48,461 nt of DNA from JAPXRI01 sp033813635 (GTDB lineage Bacteria; Bacillota; Clostridia; Oscillospirales; QAMX01): NCBI GenBank assembly GCA_033813635.1, contig JAPXRI010000017.1, forward strand, positions 1-48,461, in the 5' to 3' direction. This document shows, in pieces, positions 41,622-48,461 of this stretch; position 1 is the first letter of the stretch; each line of letters opens with the position of its first letter. The translations under genes and the position numbers were made by a program. A model generated the notes under the pieces. It ran no database searches, was not told where the DNA came from, and was given only the letters and a program-made list of their open reading frames with translations.

Positions 41622-42730
41622 ATCCCCTCCGCCTTCCTTTCCAAGCATTCGCTGTTCAAATCAAGCCACTGTGTGAACGCCCGCAGAAATGCCCGGTTTT
41701 CGCCGTCCGTCCCGGCCGTCACTCTGAGCGCCGCGCCGAGATTTCGCACAAGGATGCCCTTTGATTTCAGGTAGGTCCAAATAGCCTTAACGCTTTCCCT
41801 GTTCCTAGGTACGATATATACAAAATTTCCGACTGTTTCGCACGCCGTAAAAGCGTTGGCGTGTTCTTTTTGAAGCCCCGCTATCCCGGCGCCAAGCGCT
41901 GCGGCGGATTTTTTAATCGCCTTTTTCGCGCTCTCGATATATTCCGCGTCCGATATCACGGCCGCTGCCATCTCGCAGGTCAGCGCGTTGACGTTAGCCG
42001 GCGATTTCGCCTTTCTGAGCGACTCCGTCAGCGCTTCGCAGCCGATCGCAAAGCCTAGCCTCAGCGCGGCGAGGCCGAAGGCCTTCGAGCAGGTGCGCAA
42101 AACGATCAGGTTGTCCCGTTTTACCGCCGCATCGGCTATGCTCTGGTCCCAGAAATCCATATAGGCCTCGTCTATAATCCATAAAACGCCGTCGTCCGAG
42201 ACCAGACGCAGCATATCCTCTCTTTTAAGCGCCAGCCCCGTCGGCGAGCAGGGGTTTGAAAAAATTACCGCTTTCGGCTTTCTTTCGCCGATCTCCCGGC
42301 GAAGTCCCGCCGTGTCGACTGTGAAATCGCCGTTTTTCGGGACCGAGATCGCCTCAACCTCTGCGAGCTCGGCGTAAAACCGGTACATCGAAAAATCGGG
42401 GTCGCAGAGCAAAAGCCTGTCGCCCCGGTTTAACAGCGTGTTGATCAGAAGCGAGATCAGCTCGTCCGAGCCGTTTCCGGCGGTTATGTTGTCGGCCGGC
42501 ACGCCGATATAGCGCGAATAAGCCTCAACCGCCTTCGTCGCCAGCGGATCGGGGTACCGGTTGTAGTCGAGCTTCCCGGCGATAACCGCGAGCTTTTCGC
42601 GCAGCCGCGGCGGAAGGGACACAAAGCTCTCGTTGGCGTCGAGCTTGACGCTGCAGCCTGACGCGTCCTCAAAGCCGTAGGGCTTGATGCCCGAAACCTT
42701 TCTCGGGATAAATCTATTCGTAGCGGTCAT
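41618..42730 (-). CDS. hisC: Histidinol-phosphate aminotransferase
   Basis: This 370-residue PLP aminotransferase has TAGNGSDELI, FSNPCSPTGLAL and the PLP lysine in VLRTCSKAFGLAALRLG. It makes histidinol phosphate in the next-to-last steps. It overlaps hisB and hisD by 4 bases each, so the genes are likely translated together. Confidence 0.94.
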   Translation of the reverse strand: MTATNRFIPRKVSGIKPYGFEDASGCSVKLDANESFVSLPPRLREKLAVIAGKLDYNRYPDPLATKAVEAYSRYIGVPADNITAGNGSDELISLLINTLLNRGDRLLLCDPDFSMYRFYAELAEVEAISVPKNGDFTVDTAGLRREIGERKPKAVIFSNPCSPTGLALKREDMLRLVSDDGVLWIIDEAYMDFWDQSIADAAVKRDNLIVLRTCSKAFGLAALRLGFAIGCEALTESLRKAKSPANVNALTCEMAAAVISDAEYIESAKKAIKKSAAALGAGIAGLQKEHANAFTACETVGNFVYIVPRNRESVKAIWTYLKSKGILVRNLGAALRVTAGTDGENRAFLRAFTQWLDLNSECLERKAEGI

Positions 42731-44019
42731 ATCTTCTCTCCCCGGATCGCAACCGATTTTGCGTGGGCGGTCAGCCCCTCGCTCTCCGCTATTCTAATAA
42801 TGTCGTCCGAAAGCGAGTTTAAGAGCTCCGGGGTCGCCATAATAAAGCTGCTCTTTTTGATAAAGCTGTCCACCGACAGCGGAGACGCGTATCTCGCCGT
42901 ACCGCCCGTCGGCAACACGTGGTTCGGTCCGCCCATATAGTCGCCGAGGGGCTCCGGCGAGTACTGCCCCAGGAATACCGAACCCGCGTTTTTAATCTTT
43001 GGCAGCAGCGCCATCGGGTTTTCCGTCATCACCTCGAGGTGCTCCGGCGCGATCGTGTTCGCGGTATCGACCGCGTCCGCGAGGCTTTCACATAGGCAGA
43101 CAAGCCCAAAGTCCCGAATCGATTTTTCGGCAATCTCCCGCCGTTCAAGCCCCGAAAGCTGCGCTTCAAGCGCGGCCAGCGTCTTTTCGGCGACCTCCTC
43201 CGAGGTCGTCAGCAGCACAGCCGAGGCCAGAACGTCGTGCTCCGCCTGGGAGAGCATGTCGGCTGCGAGATAATCCGGATCCGCCGAGCCGTCCGCGATA
43301 ATCAGAATCTCGCTGGGCCCGGCGACCATATCGATGTCTACCCTGCCGCGGCAAAGATTCTTCGCCGCCGCCACGTAGGCGTTGCCCGGCCCTGTAATCT
43401 TGTCAACCCGCGGCACGCTCTCCGTCCCGTAGGCCAGCGCGGCGATCGCCTGCGCGCCGCCGACGGTAAACACCCTGTCCGCCCCGGCGATTTTCGCCGC
43501 CGCGAGGATCGCGTTTTTCCCGCTTTCCGACCTGAACGGAGGTGTCGCGAGGATAATCTCGCCGACTCCCGCGAGCCTTGCCGGGATGATGTTCATCAGG
43601 ACCGACGACGGGTAAGCCGCGGTTCCTCCCGGGATGTAGACGCCGACCCGGTCGAGCCCTCTGACGGTCTGCCCCATCACCGTGCCGTTTTCCTCCGTTT
43701 TAATCCAGCTTCCGCGGACCTGGTTTTTGTGGTAGTCCGTAATCCGCAGAGCCGCCCTCTCCAGCGCCGCTACAAGCGCCTTGTCCGCGGCATTGTACGC
43801 AGCGTCTATCTCCGCGCTTGAAAGCTCAAAGCGTTCCGGTTCGGCCCTGTCAAACAGCTTTGTATATGTTCTGAGCGCGCGGTCTCCGTTTTTCGCGACG
43901 TCCTCAACGATCCCCGACACCGCGCGAGCTATCTCGGCAGAGGCTTCCTCCGTCCTCTCCCGCCTGTCTTCCACCGCTTTTCCGATGTCCTGATGTCTTA
44001 TAATCTCTATCAATGGCAT
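42727..44019 (-). CDS. hisD: Histidinol dehydrogenase
   Basis: This 430-residue NAD-dependent zinc enzyme oxidises histidinol to histidine. Typical blocks are LDRVGVYIPGGTAAYPSSVL, GPGNAYVAAAK, AGPSEILIIAD and MGGPNHVLPTGGTARY with the zinc and catalytic His. It overlaps hisG by 10 bases and hisC by 4. Confidence 0.95.
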   Translation of the reverse strand: MPLIEIIRHQDIGKAVEDRRERTEEASAEIARAVSGIVEDVAKNGDRALRTYTKLFDRAEPERFELSSAEIDAAYNAADKALVAALERAALRITDYHKNQVRGSWIKTEENGTVMGQTVRGLDRVGVYIPGGTAAYPSSVLMNIIPARLAGVGEIILATPPFRSESGKNAILAAAKIAGADRVFTVGGAQAIAALAYGTESVPRVDKITGPGNAYVAAAKNLCRGRVDIDMVAGPSEILIIADGSADPDYLAADMLSQAEHDVLASAVLLTTSEEVAEKTLAALEAQLSGLERREIAEKSIRDFGLVCLCESLADAVDTANTIAPEHLEVMTENPMALLPKIKNAGSVFLGQYSPEPLGDYMGGPNHVLPTGGTARYASPLSVDSFIKKSSFIMATPELLNSLSDDIIRIAESEGLTAHAKSVAIRGEKI

Positions 44020-44651
44020 ATCGACCGCACGACCCTTTCGATTTTTGACGCGAAGCCGTCTATCTCGGCCTTCCGGAGCTTCATCGCCGCCGGGTTGACC
44101 ACGAGCCTTGCCGAGATCGGGCAGATCTCCTCCAAAACCACAAGCCCGTTCGCCTTAAGCGTCGAGCCGGTCTCAACGATGTCGACGATCACGTCCGCAA
44201 GCCCGAGCAGCGGCGCGAGCTCGACCGAGCCCTCGATTCTGATAAGCTCCGCGTCGATACAGCGCTTTTCGAAGTAGTTCTTCGCCACGTTTATATATTT
44301 CGTCGCCGCCCGCCTGTACTCCGCGCCGGAGAAAAATTTCGTGTCCGGCTTCCCGGCGACGGCGAAGCGGCAGTTCCCGACCTTAAGGTCCATGATCTCG
44401 TAGAGGTTCGCGGCGTACTCCATAATCGTGTCCTTGCCGACGATTCCGAGATCGCAGGCGCCGTGCTCCGTGTAGGTGATCACGTCCGCCGCCTTGGCCA
44501 GAACGGCCTCGATCGCGCCGCCGCCCACCGGCAGAATCAGCCTTCTGCCCGGGTCCTTCAGAGCTTCGCACTCGATCCCCGCTTTTTCAAAAAGCCCGAT
44601 CGCGCTCTCGAGCAGTCTTCCCTTTGTTATCGCGATTTTAAGCGGCGCCAT
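44010..44651 (-). CDS. hisG: ATP phosphoribosyltransferase, short-form catalytic subunit
   Basis: This 213-residue enzyme starts the pathway. It is the short HisG form that lacks the C-terminal regulatory domain and needs HisZ, whose gene is just upstream. Visible blocks are IAITKGRLLES, DLGIVGKDTI and DVIVDIVETGSTLKANGL. It starts 24 bases after hisZ. Confidence 0.94.
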   Translation of the reverse strand: MAPLKIAITKGRLLESAIGLFEKAGIECEALKDPGRRLILPVGGGAIEAVLAKAADVITYTEHGACDLGIVGKDTIMEYAANLYEIMDLKVGNCRFAVAGKPDTKFFSGAEYRRAATKYINVAKNYFEKRCIDAELIRIEGSVELAPLLGLADVIVDIVETGSTLKANGLVVLEEICPISARLVVNPAAMKLRKAEIDGFASKIERVVRSICH

Positions 44652-44675
44652 AGTCCCCTCCTTAAGTCCCGTGGT

Positions 44676-45881
44676 TTAATCCGCAAGGTCTGCCTCCTCG
44701 ACGGCGTCGTCGCAGACGATCAGCTTCTTTACACCCTTGGCCCTTGCGCATTTTTCGGCTTCCTCCCGGCTCTCCGCGGAGGACAGCTCCGCGCACAAGC
44801 CTTTTTTCCTCAGCTCCGACACCAGCTCGTAGGCTTTTTGCTCGTTTCCGTTCGCAAAATACACCATTGCGTCCGGCGCGGAGACGCTCTCCTGTCCGAA
44901 GTTTTTCTCTACAGCGTCGCAGACGGCGTCCAAATTGACCGCAAATCCCGTGGCCGAAACGTTCATGCCGTATTTTCTGTACAGTATCCCGTAGCGTCCG
45001 CCGGACAGCACCCGCTCGCCTGAGCCCTGCGCGTACCCGCCGAGGATGATGCCGGTGTAGTACTCCATATGGTTGACAAGCCCGAGGTCCAGCGTAATCT
45101 TTTCCTCAAAGCCGAGCTTTGCCAGCGTCTCGTAGACGAGCTTTAGGTAATCGATCTGCTCCGCCGCCGCTTTGTTCCCGATGACGTCCGCGGCCTCCGA
45201 GAACACCTCGCGGCCTCCGAAAAGCCTGGGCAGCCGGTTTAGCGCCTCGCACCCCTCCGGGTGCCTCTCGGCGTAGCCCGCGAGGACGTCGCTTAAGGCC
45301 GAGTAGTTTTTCACCTCGATCAGCTTTCTCACATGCTCGGCGTCCTCTTCCGAAAAATCGATCTCGGCGGCCAGCGCCCTGAAAATCCCCGCGTGTCCGA
45401 GCTCGAGCTTAAAATCCGAGAGCCCGGCGGCGTTAAGCGCGGCAATCGCCGTTTCGGCAATCTCCACGTCCGCTCTGACCCCGTCCGCTCCGATAAATTC
45501 TATCCCGCTCTGTCTGATCTGCGTACGCGAGCCGCCGTGCCCGTTCCCGAGCCGCATCACATCCTGGCTGTAACAGAGCCGCAGCGGCAGCGGCGAATCG
45601 AAAAGCTTCGTCGCGACGAGGCGGCCTATCGGCGTCGTCGAGTCCGGCCTCAGAACCAGGATGTTCCCGCCGTCGATCAACTTGTATATGTCGCCGTGGT
45701 CGAGCGTGTTCTCCGCGTGGGTGAAAACATCGTAATATTCGAGAAGCGGCGTCATCACCTCTCTGTAGCCCCGGAGCGCGTACAGCTCCGTCAGCGCGCG
45801 CTCCGTTTTTCTCAAAAGCGCGCACCTGCCGTACAGCAGGTCATGCGTCCCGCGTGGGGTGCTGTATTCTCTCCTCGACAT
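44676..45881 (-). CDS. hisZ: ATP phosphoribosyltransferase regulatory subunit (HisRS-like)
   Basis: This 401-residue paralogue of histidyl-tRNA synthetase binds short HisG and gives histidine feedback. It keeps class II synthetase motifs (LRPDSTTPIGRLVATKL, LCYSQDVMR, GGRYGILYRKYG). A C-terminal segment of about 80 residues (DAMVYFANGNEQKAYELVSE) resembles an anticodon-binding domain. A second true HisRS cannot be excluded, but the position next to hisG supports HisZ. It is the first gene of the operon. Confidence 0.88.
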   Translation of the reverse strand: MSRREYSTPRGTHDLLYGRCALLRKTERALTELYALRGYREVMTPLLEYYDVFTHAENTLDHGDIYKLIDGGNILVLRPDSTTPIGRLVATKLFDSPLPLRLCYSQDVMRLGNGHGGSRTQIRQSGIEFIGADGVRADVEIAETAIAALNAAGLSDFKLELGHAGIFRALAAEIDFSEEDAEHVRKLIEVKNYSALSDVLAGYAERHPEGCEALNRLPRLFGGREVFSEAADVIGNKAAAEQIDYLKLVYETLAKLGFEEKITLDLGLVNHMEYYTGIILGGYAQGSGERVLSGGRYGILYRKYGMNVSATGFAVNLDAVCDAVEKNFGQESVSAPDAMVYFANGNEQKAYELVSELRKKGLCAELSSAESREEAEKCARAKGVKKLIVCDDAVEEADLAD

Positions 45882-45933
45882 AATCCTCTCCGCCGCTTTC
45901 CCGTATTATCACTTTACCATTTTACTACGCTAA

Positions 45934-45962
45934 ATTATAACCCTTTAGCTTGAGAATTTCAA
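45934..45962 (-). promoter_or_regulatory. Promoter of the his operon
   Basis: On the minus strand TTGAAA (45962-45957) and TATAAT (45939-45934) are separated by 17 bases, about 50 bases before the hisZ start. No T-box or other riboswitch structure is seen in the short leader. Confidence 0.85.
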
Positions 45963-46016
45963 CGTATAGATTCAACAAAAAAAGCGTCCTTGATGCCCTG
46001 CGCATTCGCGAAGTTA

Positions 46017-47060
46017 CTATTTAATCGCTTCGTACAGCACCTGCGCGTAGACTCTGTGCAGATAATCCGCCGGGTGGTTCACGTTGTTCCCGGTCATGTC
46101 GATATAACGCTTCACCGTCAGCAGTTCACGGTGAACCGGCATCACGTCCGCGACAAAGATGCCCTCCCCCTCCAGCTCCTTTAAAACCTTCGGGTATTGC
46201 TCCTGACAGCCGTAGAGACAGGATTCAATGTTCGGCAGTATGGAGGTGACGAGCAGGAACTCCGCGGCCGCGTTCTTTTCCCGCACAAGGTCGATAATGC
46301 CCCTGATATTTGCCTTAAAGGTCTCCGGCGGTACATGCCCGCTGCCGTCGTTCATGCCGAAGGCGATAATATTGAGGTCCGCTCCGTATTTCGCGGCGCG
46401 CTCCCCTGCCTCCTTAAGACCCCAGTCGCTGGAGGTGCCGCCGACGGCAGTGTTCACCGCGTTGACTTCACAGCCGTAATTTGCCTCAAGTATTTCGCAG
46501 AAAAGCTCCCCGAAGCGGTTCAGGTACGGGGGTGCGCCGGTAATCCCGCTGGCGTTTCCGCCCGCGGCTATCGAGTCTCCGTAGATTAAAACGTTTAATT
46601 TCTTATGCCAGGAGAGCTTTTTGCGGGTATTTTGAAAATGCTCGCCGCCCTTTGCCGGAACAGCGCCGCGCCAGCGGTCCGAATGGGTATAAGTGACGGC
46701 TATCTGGCGGTCATGAAGAAAATGCCCCTCGCCGAACAGAATATAGGGTATTCCTTCCGCGCCGCCATAACAGTTTTCCGTTTTCTCCTTCGGATAGAGC
46801 TCGTCTTGGGTAAGGTACGGGATGCTGCCCTCCTTTTTGATAAGCAGGCCGTTGTCAAGGATATCATAATCCTTCCCCGCCGTAAAGGTCGCCGAAAGGT
46901 CCGCCTTCGTGACGGATATGATCCCGTCCGGCCGGTAATACAGGGGAATAAACACCTTCCCCTCCCTGTCTTCCACCGGCATCGCCGATTCGAAATAGGC
47001 CTCGCCTTCGTCGTCCCACACCGGGCGCACGGATTTGTCAAAATCAAGCATATACTTCAT
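46017..47060 (-). CDS. SGNH/GDSL-family hydrolase
   Basis: This 347-residue protein has a beta-rich N-terminal domain of about 150 residues. The SGNH esterase domain follows: block I VLIYGDSIAAGG with Ser163, block II AVGGTSS (Gly near 207) and block III FGMNDGSG (Asn237). The final NHPADYLHR probably supplies the catalytic His region. No signal peptide is visible. It may remove acetyl groups from sugars; the substrate is unknown. It follows the phosphofructokinase gene by 25 bases. Confidence 0.85.
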   Translation of the reverse strand: MKYMLDFDKSVRPVWDDEGEAYFESAMPVEDREGKVFIPLYYRPDGIISVTKADLSATFTAGKDYDILDNGLLIKKEGSIPYLTQDELYPKEKTENCYGGAEGIPYILFGEGHFLHDRQIAVTYTHSDRWRGAVPAKGGEHFQNTRKKLSWHKKLNVLIYGDSIAAGGNASGITGAPPYLNRFGELFCEILEANYGCEVNAVNTAVGGTSSDWGLKEAGERAAKYGADLNIIAFGMNDGSGHVPPETFKANIRGIIDLVREKNAAAEFLLVTSILPNIESCLYGCQEQYPKVLKELEGEGIFVADVMPVHRELLTVKRYIDMTGNNVNHPADYLHRVYAQVLYEAIK

Positions 47061-47085
47061 ACATAAACTCCCCCTGTTTTCTTTT

Positions 47086-48372
47086 TTATCTCATGTTCTG
47101 CTGCATATACTCCGGCAGAAGCTTCGGCACAAACACGCGTTTCAGCCTCGCGAAGCGCTGGACGCCGTTTTCAATCGGTATCTCCGGGTTCCCGTCGCCG
47201 ATAAGCGGACGGGCGTAGCAGATAAAGTCATCGGTCACGTCGGTTCCGTCAGGAGTTATCCAAGCCTTCGGCAGAAAACGCTCGCTTTTCGCCACGTAAT
47301 CCAGCGGAAGCTTTGAGAAGTCCGCCCTGTAGCGCTCGCCCGGCAGCCTGACGATCGTGGCCATATAGCCGCTGCCGTCTTTTACCGCGATTTCAACGCC
47401 GTGGAAAGCCACCTTATAGGCCTCGTCGATATCGGTTTTTGACATGAAAAGCGAACAGGAGCGCTGCATCACGCCAGGGATCTGCCCCGTCGCCTGGCCC
47501 CGCGCCGCGAGCTTATGGGAATTCAGATACGATACCACCGCCTGCATCGCCGTATTGCCGGAGGCGCCGTATTCTATGTGGCCGAATGCGTCCCTCTTTT
47601 CGTCCATGCCGCCGATGTCGAAGCCCTCGTTGACGACGACGATGCATCTCCCCGCCTCCTTGAGCCTATCGTTGACCCGTTCCGCAAGCGCCTCGAGGTT
47701 GAATCCCGTCTCAGCGAAAAACATCAGAAGAGGCGTTTTTCTCTCGATGTCTCCGAGCCTTGCCGCGGCGGTGATAAAGCCCGCGCGCCTTCCCATCGCC
47801 TGATAGACCGACACGCACTCCGACGGATAGATCGCGGCGTTTTCCTCATCCGCGTTCTGCGCCAGGTACGCCCAGTATCTAGCGCAGCTCCCGTAGCCCG
47901 GCGTATGGTCCAGCAGCTTGAACTCGGCGTCTCCGACGTCGTTGTCAATCGTCTTAGGTATGCCGACGACCGTCAGGTCATACCCCATTTTTGCCGCCAG
48001 CTGCGACACCTTGTTCGCCGTGTCCATCGAGTCGTTTCCGCCGATATAGAAAAAGTACCCGATTCCGTGCGCCCTGAAAACCTCGACTATGCGGGTATAG
48101 TCCTCGGCGTTTTTATCGGTCAGCTTATAACGGCACGTGCCGATTGCCCCGGCGGACGGCGTTGTCATAAGAAGCGAGATCTCGCGTCCGTCCTCCGCGT
48201 CCAGATCGATCAGCTCCTCTTTCAGCACGCCCTCTATGCCGTGAAAGCCCGCGAAGAGCTTTCCGAAAACATTCGGGTATGCCCGGCAGCCCTCGATCAC
48301 GCCGAGTAGCGAGGCGTTTATAACCGGAGAAGGCCCTCCCGACTGAGCGACTAAAACGTTGTTGTTCACCAT
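47086..48372 (-). CDS. 6-phosphofructokinase, PPi-dependent type
   Basis: This 428-residue glycolytic enzyme is of the group seen in Clostridia. The phosphoryl-donor loop reads IGGNDSMDTANK (N113, D114) instead of the GGDGT of ATP enzymes. PKTIDND (139-145) has the Lys that goes with pyrophosphate use. The substrate-binding blocks VYQAMGRRAGF and GHIEYGASGNT are present. Donor specificity is inferred from these residues. ATG at 48372 follows AAGGATG by 8 bases. Confidence 0.88.
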   Translation of the reverse strand: MVNNNVLVAQSGGPSPVINASLLGVIEGCRAYPNVFGKLFAGFHGIEGVLKEELIDLDAEDGREISLLMTTPSAGAIGTCRYKLTDKNAEDYTRIVEVFRAHGIGYFFYIGGNDSMDTANKVSQLAAKMGYDLTVVGIPKTIDNDVGDAEFKLLDHTPGYGSCARYWAYLAQNADEENAAIYPSECVSVYQAMGRRAGFITAAARLGDIERKTPLLMFFAETGFNLEALAERVNDRLKEAGRCIVVVNEGFDIGGMDEKRDAFGHIEYGASGNTAMQAVVSYLNSHKLAARGQATGQIPGVMQRSCSLFMSKTDIDEAYKVAFHGVEIAVKDGSGYMATIVRLPGERYRADFSKLPLDYVAKSERFLPKAWITPDGTDVTDDFICYARPLIGDGNPEIPIENGVQRFARLKRVFVPKLLPEYMQQNMR

Positions 48373-48429
48373 GAAAGCTCATCCTTTTTTATTTCTCAAA
48401 TTTATCTATATCCCTAATAATACGCACCA

Positions 48430-48461
48430 AATCGCGGCCCGGTTGTTACCGGACCGCGATT
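48430..48461. terminator. Hairpin at the window edge
   Basis: A 14-position stem (48430-48443 with 48448-48461; one mismatch) has a TGTT loop. It lies upstream of the phosphofructokinase gene, so it probably ends a minus-strand gene beyond the window; the T-tract is weak. Confidence 0.45.

Noticed and set aside
45882..46016. T-box or riboswitch leader for the his operon
   Set aside because: The distance from promoter to hisZ is only about 50 bases and no specifier or antiterminator structure is visible.
47086..48372. Phosphofructokinase with GGNDS instead of GGDDS as an inactivated enzyme
   Set aside because: As I recall, this variant is common in clostridial PPi-type enzymes, and the other active-site blocks are intact.

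Overview
The window comes from a spore-forming Clostridia bacterium, most like the GC-rich gut or anaerobic Oscillospirales-type lineages. The evidence is a spoVT gene, a GerMN-domain protein, a short HisG paired with HisZ, a PPi-type phosphofructokinase and Gram-positive envelope genes. The backbone is GC-rich. Two stretches stand out from it: positions 173-18764 (an integrated element) and about 30480-33950 (an AT-rich surface-glycosylation patch).

Left edge (1-181): the 5' end of a group IIC intron (1-106, minus strand) sits directly behind a Rho-independent terminator (110-146). That terminator follows the 3' third of a tRNA-Ala gene (150-181). The missing 5' part of this tRNA, with its promoter, lies 18.6 kb away at 18756-18808. 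Joined through a shared 9-base core (CTCTCGACC at 173-181 and 18756-18764), the two parts give a complete 76-nt tRNA-Ala(CGC) with a G3-U70 pair. Everything between is therefore one integrated element. Its two ends carry 15-base arms (188-202 and 18740-18754). In the circular form these would become a perfect inverted repeat around the core, the layout expected for the attP of a large serine recombinase.

The element (173-18764): a minus-strand mobility operon encodes an AAA ATPase, a small Val-Thr-repeat ORF, MobC, a MobP/VirD2-type relaxase, TnpW and a large serine recombinase. A second membrane-protein gene is nested out of frame inside the relaxase gene. A divergent zinc-ribbon protein follows. 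The cargo is a 2,098-residue S-layer-anchored surface protein and a sensing cassette (YesM/LytS-type kinase, AraC-type response regulator, two solute-binding proteins, no transporter) that resembles HptRSA or XylFII-LytS. A similar sequence lies about 100 bases upstream of both the giant surface gene and the regulator gene. At its right end the element carries its own intact tRNA-Ala(CGC), with a terminator, just downstream of the host tRNA promoter and the broken tRNA half. The element therefore seems to destroy a host tRNA gene and supply a diverged replacement read from the host promoter.

Backbone: on the minus strand dacF-like carboxypeptidase, ABC-F ATPase, YdcF-like protein and DUF4838 protein (24797-18903). 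On the plus strand ComEA-like protein, OmpR-type two-component pair, GerMN protein and MetY (24947-29743). Then spoVT, a patch with a decayed glycosyltransferase and two membrane proteins, a PrsA-like lipoprotein and a MecA-like adaptor. A long minus-strand cluster follows: hisZ-G-D-C-B-H-F-I-E, lacking hisA at its usual place, then amidohydrolase, SIS and PfkB genes. The window ends with an SGNH hydrolase and a PPi-type phosphofructokinase.
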